64,000 nt of DNA. Source: Pelethousia sp034933245. Lineage in GTDB: Bacteria; Bacillota; Clostridia; Christensenellales; CAG-138. Within the stretch, counting starts at the first letter, position 1, and each line of letters opens with the position of its first letter. The DNA lies in assembly GCA_034933245.1 (NCBI GenBank), contig JAYFNX010000013.1, positions 62,001 through 126,000 of the forward strand. The letters run 5' to 3'. The position numbers and the translations under genes were made by a program. This document shows positions 59,030 through 64,000 of this stretch, piece by piece. The notes under the pieces are model-generated. The model was not told the origin of the DNA and did not search any database. It worked only from the letters and a program-made list of their open reading frames with translations.

Positions 59030-60308
59030 GGCCGCCTCCTTTCCCCATACTTGCCAGCCTGTCTCGCTCCATGGCTTCGTCCATGGCATCCTCCAGCATA
59101 TCTCCGTTTCGCATGGCAATGCCTTCCAGAATTCCAAGGAGCATCATGGAGGCGATGAGGGAACTGCCCCCGTGGCTCACGAAGGGCATGGTAATGCCCG
59201 TGAGGGGGATGAGCTTGATGACGCCGCCTATGATAATGAAGCTTTGAAGGGTAATGAGCACGGTGCAGCCAAATGCCACCAGCATCAGATACCGGTCCCG
59301 CGCATAAAGCGCCACCAAAGCGCCCCGTATGATAAACACAAGATACAGCGCGATGACGGCAATGCCGAAAATAATGCCGAATTCCTCGCAAATGACGGCA
59401 AAAATATAATCCGTATTGTAGGCGGGGATGGATTTGGGCAGGCCCTGGGTAAGGCCCAAGCCCCATATGCCGCCGGAGGCGATAGCCATAAGCCCCTGGG
59501 CGATCTGGTAACCGCTGGTTTCGTAGGTAGCCCAAGGGTTGCGCCAGATGGCCACTCTGGCGCGCACATGGTCGAAGATGAAATAGCTGGCTACCGCGCC
59601 GATACAGCCGGCGCCCAGGCCAACAAGCGTCACCTTCACATCCCCGGTAGCCGTGTAGAATATGATGAGATAGGTGCCCGCAATAAGCAAGGCAGCGCCC
59701 AAATCCCGCTCCATTACAAGGATGCCGCAAACGAAAATGGCAAAAAGCGCCGATGGCAGCCAATCCCGCCAGCCATTTTGTTCGGTGAGGTAATTGGCGG
59801 CCACAAACACGAGGGCCACCTTCACAAATTCCGAGGGCTGGAAAGAGAAGCCGGCGATGGTGATCCAGTTTTTTGCGCCGCCCTGCTCTTTCCCTATGAT
59901 AAGCAGCACACTCAGAATGGCCAAACTGCCCACAATCATCACCCAGTTGAGCTTTTGAAAGAAGGATGGCTTATGCATGAGCCCCACACAAACAAACATG
60001 GCTACCATGCCCAACCCGTAGAGCAGTAGTTGACGAAATGCCGTTTCCGGTGAGAGCCGATATTGTACGATCATACCGATGGCCGCGAGAAGATTGGCGA
60101 TAACCAGAAGAAAACGGTCCGCATAGCGGGAGATCCACTGCAGGCAAATATACTGCAAAAATAGCAGCACGATCAACGCCAGAGCAAAACCCAGCGCCCA
60201 AGGGTCAAAGCTTTCATCCCGCAGGGAAAGCAAGGCGAAGGCCATGAATTCAAAAAGCATTACGATGCAGAGCAACCCCAGGGCGCTCATATGCCGCACT
60301 CTGTTCAT
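59019..60308 (-). CDS. FtsW/RodA/SpoVE-family SEDS glycosyltransferase
   Basis: The ATG at 60308 (MNRVRHMSALG) follows GGGAGGGACAGGC and gives 429 residues with at least ten membrane helices. SEDS motifs are FSFQPSEFVKVALV, MERDLGAALLIAGTYLIIF, TDYIFAVICEEFG and TGITMPFVSHGGSSLI. This is the second SEDS protein in the window and is paired with a class B PBP and an FHA protein, an order seen in Actinobacteria and some Clostridia. Whether it serves division, elongation or sporulation cannot be told from sequence. Confidence 0.9.
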   Translation of the reverse strand: MNRVRHMSALGLLCIVMLFEFMAFALLSLRDESFDPWALGFALALIVLLFLQYICLQWISRYADRFLLVIANLLAAIGMIVQYRLSPETAFRQLLLYGLGMVAMFVCVGLMHKPSFFQKLNWVMIVGSLAILSVLLIIGKEQGGAKNWITIAGFSFQPSEFVKVALVFVAANYLTEQNGWRDWLPSALFAIFVCGILVMERDLGAALLIAGTYLIIFYTATGDVKVTLVGLGAGCIGAVASYFIFDHVRARVAIWRNPWATYETSGYQIAQGLMAIASGGIWGLGLTQGLPKSIPAYNTDYIFAVICEEFGIIFGIAVIALYLVFIIRGALVALYARDRYLMLVAFGCTVLITLQSFIIIGGVIKLIPLTGITMPFVSHGGSSLIASMMLLGILEGIAMRNGDMLEDAMDEAMERDRLASMGKGGGHEA

Positions 60309-60769
60309 GCCTGTCCCTCCCAAGGCGTGCGTTTAAGCTTATAGTGAAATTCCACTTGGCCAAGGCGCACCAAATCTCCATCATGCAACAAGGCCGTCCG
60401 CTTTTGCGGCCTCTCCCCGTTGATCCATATCTTCGCCCGGCCCTTGGGACGGATATACCCTTCGCCGCGCTTTTCAAAAAGCAGCGCATGGCGGCGCCGG
60501 ACGCTTCGATCGTCAATATATATATCACACCGAGGGCTGCGGCCAATGAGATTGGAGCGCACCAATACATAACCGCCCTCCTGGGTATCGTAAGGAGGCA
60601 GGAATTCGATGTGCCGCGCATAACCGTCCTGTAGCCAGTGCAGGGCCCGGCGCTGCTCCTGATATTCGCTGACAGAGTGATATATGATGCGGGAGAGGAT
60701 ATACAGAATGATTCCCACAAACACATAGCGCATGATCAGCGTAGCAAGGGAATAGGCATTGGCTGCCAT
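60305..60769 (-). CDS. Membrane-anchored FHA-domain protein
   Basis: The 154-residue protein has one N-terminal membrane helix (LIMRYVFVGIILYILSRIIYH) and a C-terminal FHA domain (about residues 66-147): NLIGRSPRCDIYIDDRSVRRRHALLFEKRGEGYIRPKGRAKIWINGERPQKRTALLHDGDLVRLGQVEFHY, with the phosphothreonine-binding GRS, S and RRRH residues. It overlaps the SEDS gene start by four bases. It could link serine/threonine kinase signalling to the wall synthase pair encoded next to it. Confidence 0.9.
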   Translation of the reverse strand: MAANAYSLATLIMRYVFVGIILYILSRIIYHSVSEYQEQRRALHWLQDGYARHIEFLPPYDTQEGGYVLVRSNLIGRSPRCDIYIDDRSVRRRHALLFEKRGEGYIRPKGRAKIWINGERPQKRTALLHDGDLVRLGQVEFHYKLKRTPWEGQA

Positions 60770-60888
60770 AGATTCCTCCTAGTGTTTTCCTATAGGAGAT
60801 TATACCATATCCTGCGGCGCGAACTATGTCCGGTTTTTGAATTTTGGGAAGGCTGCCTGCTTTTCTAAGGAGAAGTTTTTTCAAAGAA

Positions 60889-60921
60889 AAAACGCTTCGC
60901 AAACGAGAACGAAGCGTTGCA
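60889..60921 (-). terminator. Terminator of the GntR regulator gene
   Basis: AACGCTTCG TTCTCGTTTG CGAAGCGTT followed by TTTTTC on the minus strand. Confidence 0.8.
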
Positions 60922-60951
60922 ATTAAACAGGAAGAGCTGGCGTACGATTCC

Positions 60952-61623
60952 TCAATCCAGCAAGGAAGAGGAGAGAAGCAGTTGCTTGGTACTTTCCAAG
61001 TGGGTGCGTAGAAGCGCGGTGGCCAGCTCGGCATCGTGGCTTTCGCACGCGTCGATCAACTGGCCGTGTTCCTCCACGGAATAAAGCTGGGCGCTCCCGC
61101 CGCCATCAAAATAGGGATAGAGGTAACGGTCTACATTGGCGTGCATCTGCTCAATCAGCGTGAGCAAAAAAGCGTTGTCACAGGGCGCATACAGGGCGGA
61201 ATGCAAGGACAGGTTGAGCCTGTAGCTATTGTAATAATCTTGTCTTTCGGCAAAACGGTCTAAAAACTCACGGGCTTTATCGATATCCCCCGGGCTTATA
61301 AAAGGAATCGCGGCGCGCAAAGCCCCCAACTCCAGCATAATACGGGCATCCATTACGTTGCCCATTTCCTTTTGGGATAGCTTCGTTACCACTGCGCCCC
61401 GGTTTGGGTAGATGCGAACCAAACCTTGCGATTCCAACTGGCGGAAAGCTTCCCGCACGGGAATATGGCTCACATTAAGAGCAGCGGAAATTTCATCCTG
61501 CTTGAGGGGCATGTTTCCCGGCAACGCGCCGCGAATGATAGCGGAGCGAATTACCTGAAACACCCAATCACGGGCGGCCATAGAGCGGGGAAGCAGTTCT
61601 TCGGCAATTTTCTTGAGTTCCAT
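60952..61623 (-). CDS. GntR-family regulator, FadR subfamily (FCD domain)
   Basis: The 223-residue protein has an N-terminal winged helix (ISAALNVSHIPVREAFRQLESQGLVRIYPNRGAVVTKLS, about 30-75) and a C-terminal all-helical FCD domain with the metal/ligand residues in MDARIMLELGALRAAIPF, NLSLHSALYAPCDN and EEHGQLIDACESHD. FadR-type regulators sense organic acids or sugars. No catabolic operon is adjacent in the window, so the target is unknown. Confidence 0.9.
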   Translation of the reverse strand: MELKKIAEELLPRSMAARDWVFQVIRSAIIRGALPGNMPLKQDEISAALNVSHIPVREAFRQLESQGLVRIYPNRGAVVTKLSQKEMGNVMDARIMLELGALRAAIPFISPGDIDKAREFLDRFAERQDYYNSYRLNLSLHSALYAPCDNAFLLTLIEQMHANVDRYLYPYFDGGGSAQLYSVEEHGQLIDACESHDAELATALLRTHLESTKQLLLSSSLLD

Positions 61624-61728
61624 AGCTATCTTCCTTGCACCATATGCTTTCTATCGTAATATTTTCCACCTCCTATGGTAACGATTCCCGGCGTAAGCGT
61701 CAAGCCATAAGTTTTTTAATTTATGCCT

Positions 61729-63999
61729 TTAGGCGGCCGGCGTGGGAGAGGGCGAAGCCTTGGGCCGAACAGATGCGGAAGGGGTCGGAGAAACAGCGGG
61801 AATGGTGATGGGAATTTCAATATCGATAACGGCCTCCTTGGTGGTAACGGCCTTTTTGGGGGAGGCCGGGCCTTGAACGCGCTTGTTTCCTACCCGCATT
61901 TCCGCATGAACGGGCAAAACATAATAGGTATAGGTTCGTCCGGCAAGCGCTGCCTCGTCCGTATAGCGAACCGCACCCTTACCTTGCCATTCCTTTACCA
62001 TTGCGGGGCTTTCCAGCCCCTCCTGGCGGTAAAGCTGGTAGACGGCAAAGCTCTCCCGGCCTGTGAAGGAGATAAGCGGACGGCCATCCGTGCCGATGGA
62101 AACGGAAAAGCTTGCAGGCGGGGAAGGAACGACCCAATAATTGCTTTCGGCGGTAGGCTGGCTTCCTTCCACAAACACCTCGGAAAGGATGGCGCTCTTG
62201 GGGGTGAGGGCAGTGGCCAACACGGCTTCATGCGCGTTCTCCAGGGTGCGTTTATCCAGCTTATATACGTTTACACCTGCGGGCATGGAAAAATCACGGG
62301 CCTGTCTATCCGCATAGATATCCCGAAAAAGCTCTCCCAAAACTAGAGCGGGGTATTTTCCCCCCGTGGCGTCAGAAGGCAAGGCGCCATCTTCGCTGCT
62401 GTCGTACCCCATCCAGACAGCGGCGGCATAATCGGAAGAATAGCAGGCCATCCAGGCATCCCGGTTCCCTTCCTCCTGGCCGACGGTGCCTGTTTTGCCC
62501 GCCAAGGGAATGCCGAGTTCCCCTAGCCTGTGCCCGGTTCCGTCCTCGATGGCGCTTTGGAGCATGCTGGTGAGAATATAGGTATTCTGTTCAGAAAGCA
62601 CCCGGCGGCTTTCGGGCTGATACTGATAAAGCACATTTCCGGTGCTGTCCGTGATTTTTTCAATAACGGTGGGGGTATTGTATAGGCCGCCGGAGGCAAA
62701 AGAGGCATAGGCGGCCGCCATCTGCCAGGGAGATACGCCATAGGTAAACCCGCCCAGGGCAAGGGCTAAACTGGTATCATCCGGATCAAAGGAAATACCG
62801 CAGTTTGTTGCAAACGCCTTGCCGTCGCGCAGGCCGATATCCGATAGGACTTTCACGGCCGGCACGTTTAGCGAACGGGTTACGGCTTCCCGCAGCGTGA
62901 CCCAACCGTAGTATTTGTTCCCATAATTGTTGGGCGTGTAATCTGCAAAGCTGGTGGGCTCATCTAAAATCAGGGTTGCGGCCGTATAGCCATGGGACTC
63001 GAGCGCCGGAGCATAGGCGATAACCGGCTTAATAACGGAGCCGGGCTGTCTGCGAATATCCGTAGCTCTGTTAAAGGCCATGGCGGTTTCATATTTACCC
63101 CGGCCGCCCACCAAAGCGCGAACATAGCCCGTATTCGCTTCCTGCACGACAATGGCTGCTTGCGCGCCTTCCGGGAAGAGGGAGTCTTCCTGAAAGATTT
63201 CCTCACAACTAGCTTGAAGAGCGGGATCCATGGCGGTATAAATACGGTATCCTCCTGTAAGCAGCGCATCGCTATCCACGTGGAGCAATTCCATGGCGGA
63301 ACGCAGAGCCGTATCCACATAATAGCCCCTTTGTTCTTTAGCTGTACCATCATGAAGAATAACCATTTTTTCGCTTTCCGCGGCGCTGCGTTCCGAATCG
63401 TTGAGATAACCGTATTCCCACATAAGGCCCAAGATGGTGTTTCGCCGGCCTACAGACGCTTCATAATCCAGATGCGGGGCAAATTTGGAAGGGGATTTGA
63501 GAATGCCGGCCAGCAATGCCGCCTGAGACACGGAAAGATCCTTGGCATGAACGCCAAAATATCCCAGGGCGGCCGCTTCGATCCCATAATAACCGCCGCC
63601 AAAATATACATAGTTCAGATACATTTCAAGAATTTCATCCTTGGAATACATGGTCTCCATTTGGCAGGCCAGAACGGCTTCCTCGAGCTTGCGGGATATG
63701 GTTTTGGTGGAGGTGAGATGGCTGAGCTTGATGAGCTGTTGGCTTATAGTGGAAGCTCCCTGCACATAGCCTCCCGCTTGGATGTCTTTCCAGGCCGCGC
63801 CTGCAATGCGAATCACATCGATGCCGGGGTGGTCGTAAAATCGGGCGTCTTCGGCTGAAATGAAAGCCTGACGCACCTGCAAAGGGATATCGTCTATGGA
63901 TAAGGGCACCCTGTCCTCGCTGCTATGCAAACGGGTGATCTCTTCCCCCGTCCCATCGTATAGCACCAGCGTTTGCTCTGCATCCAAAATATTGTGCGG
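61729..63999 (-). CDS. Bifunctional penicillin-binding protein 1a (N-terminus outside window)
   Basis: The frame is open to the window end, so the membrane anchor is missing; about 756 residues are seen. The transglycosylase domain has SAEDARFYDHPGID (catalytic Glu) and GASTISQQLIK. The transpeptidase has RQPGSVIKPVIAY (SxxK), SLN (TRSLNVPAV) and KTGT. After the catalytic domains come a fibronectin-III-like region (about 620-715) and a Pro/Ser/Thr-rich tail (SPTPSASVRPKASPSPTPAA). It builds and cross-links peptidoglycan. A TTG at 63987 is an internal codon, not a likely start. Confidence 0.92.
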   Translation of the reverse strand, partial: PHNILDAEQTLVLYDGTGEEITRLHSSEDRVPLSIDDIPLQVRQAFISAEDARFYDHPGIDVIRIAGAAWKDIQAGGYVQGASTISQQLIKLSHLTSTKTISRKLEEAVLACQMETMYSKDEILEMYLNYVYFGGGYYGIEAAALGYFGVHAKDLSVSQAALLAGILKSPSKFAPHLDYEASVGRRNTILGLMWEYGYLNDSERSAAESEKMVILHDGTAKEQRGYYVDTALRSAMELLHVDSDALLTGGYRIYTAMDPALQASCEEIFQEDSLFPEGAQAAIVVQEANTGYVRALVGGRGKYETAMAFNRATDIRRQPGSVIKPVIAYAPALESHGYTAATLILDEPTSFADYTPNNYGNKYYGWVTLREAVTRSLNVPAVKVLSDIGLRDGKAFATNCGISFDPDDTSLALALGGFTYGVSPWQMAAAYASFASGGLYNTPTVIEKITDSTGNVLYQYQPESRRVLSEQNTYILTSMLQSAIEDGTGHRLGELGIPLAGKTGTVGQEEGNRDAWMACYSSDYAAAVWMGYDSSEDGALPSDATGGKYPALVLGELFRDIYADRQARDFSMPAGVNVYKLDKRTLENAHEAVLATALTPKSAILSEVFVEGSQPTAESNYWVVPSPPASFSVSIGTDGRPLISFTGRESFAVYQLYRQEGLESPAMVKEWQGKGAVRYTDEAALAGRTYTYYVLPVHAEMRVGNKRVQGPASPKKAVTTKEAVIDIEIPITIPAVSPTPSASVRPKASPSPTPAA

Positions 64000-64000
64000 A

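Noticed and set aside
1..64000. CRISPR array or rRNA operon
   Set aside because: No regularly spaced repeats and no rRNA sequence were seen anywhere in the window.

Overview
The window looks like chromosome of a spore-forming, anaerobic, low-oxygen-adapted Firmicute of the class Clostridia. The evidence is SpoIVA, a SpoIVFA/SpoIVFB-like pair, LonB, a flavodiiron protein with rubredoxins, tig-clpP-clpX in the clostridial order, and strong AGGAGG ribosome binding sites. No 16S gene is present, so genus or family cannot be named; Christensenellales- or Oscillospirales-like lineages are plausible but unproven. There are no rRNA genes and no CRISPR array.

Bases 1 to about 12,130 are the right part of an integrative and conjugative element (ICE) of the Tn1549/Tn916 type. 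Its left part lies outside the window. It holds the end of topB, an ArdC/YodL zincin protein, a transposon-transfer-assisting small protein, a two-gene AT-rich cargo of unknown function between repeated terminators, the mobilisation block (Cys-rich VLP protein, MobP relaxase, MobC, candidate oriT), an XRE regulator, a type A chloramphenicol acetyltransferase and a CD3324-family protein that share a duplicated leader, Tn916-orf7/orf8-like regulators, excisionase and tyrosine integrase. The right end lies next to a tRNA-Ser(CGA) gene and carries four short repeats that look like integrase arm sites.

From 12.2 to 64 kb the sequence is ordinary chromosome in short operons: a PAS-GGDEF-HD-GYP signalling protein; a DEDDh exonuclease; glucose-6-phosphate isomerase; a lipoprotein-rodA-spoIVFA-spoIVFB cluster; RNase G; an ABC importer of the TrpXYZ type; spoIVA; der; tRNA-Thr and tRNA-Pro; an MFS transporter divergent from a marR operon; two CPBP membrane proteases; an AraC regulator bracketed by a tRNA-Pro-derived repeat; cardiolipin synthase; a divergent GAPDH behind a giant pyruvate-phosphate-dikinase-like protein; flavodiiron protein and rubredoxin; tig-clpP-clpX; an FAD oxidoreductase; lonB; a DUF3810 protein; an FHA-FtsW/RodA-PBP operon; a GntR regulator; and a bifunctional PBP1a cut by the window end.

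The most interesting signals are: (1) an unannotated 59-codon leader peptide with eight Tyr/Phe in twelve residues between a consensus promoter and an intrinsic terminator, just before the ABC importer, which looks like ribosome-mediated attenuation by aromatic amino acids; (2) a two-gene unit of an atypical GAPDH and a 1361-residue protein with PPDK ATP-grasp and phospho-His domains, no PEP-barrel and a very large novel N-terminus; (3) the ICE cargo pair; (4) the duplicated leader before cat and the CD3324-family gene; and (5) two candidate structured RNAs. Several small genes outside the usual length cut-off are described: the leader peptide, a 53-residue membrane protein, a DUF6774-like protein and rubredoxin.
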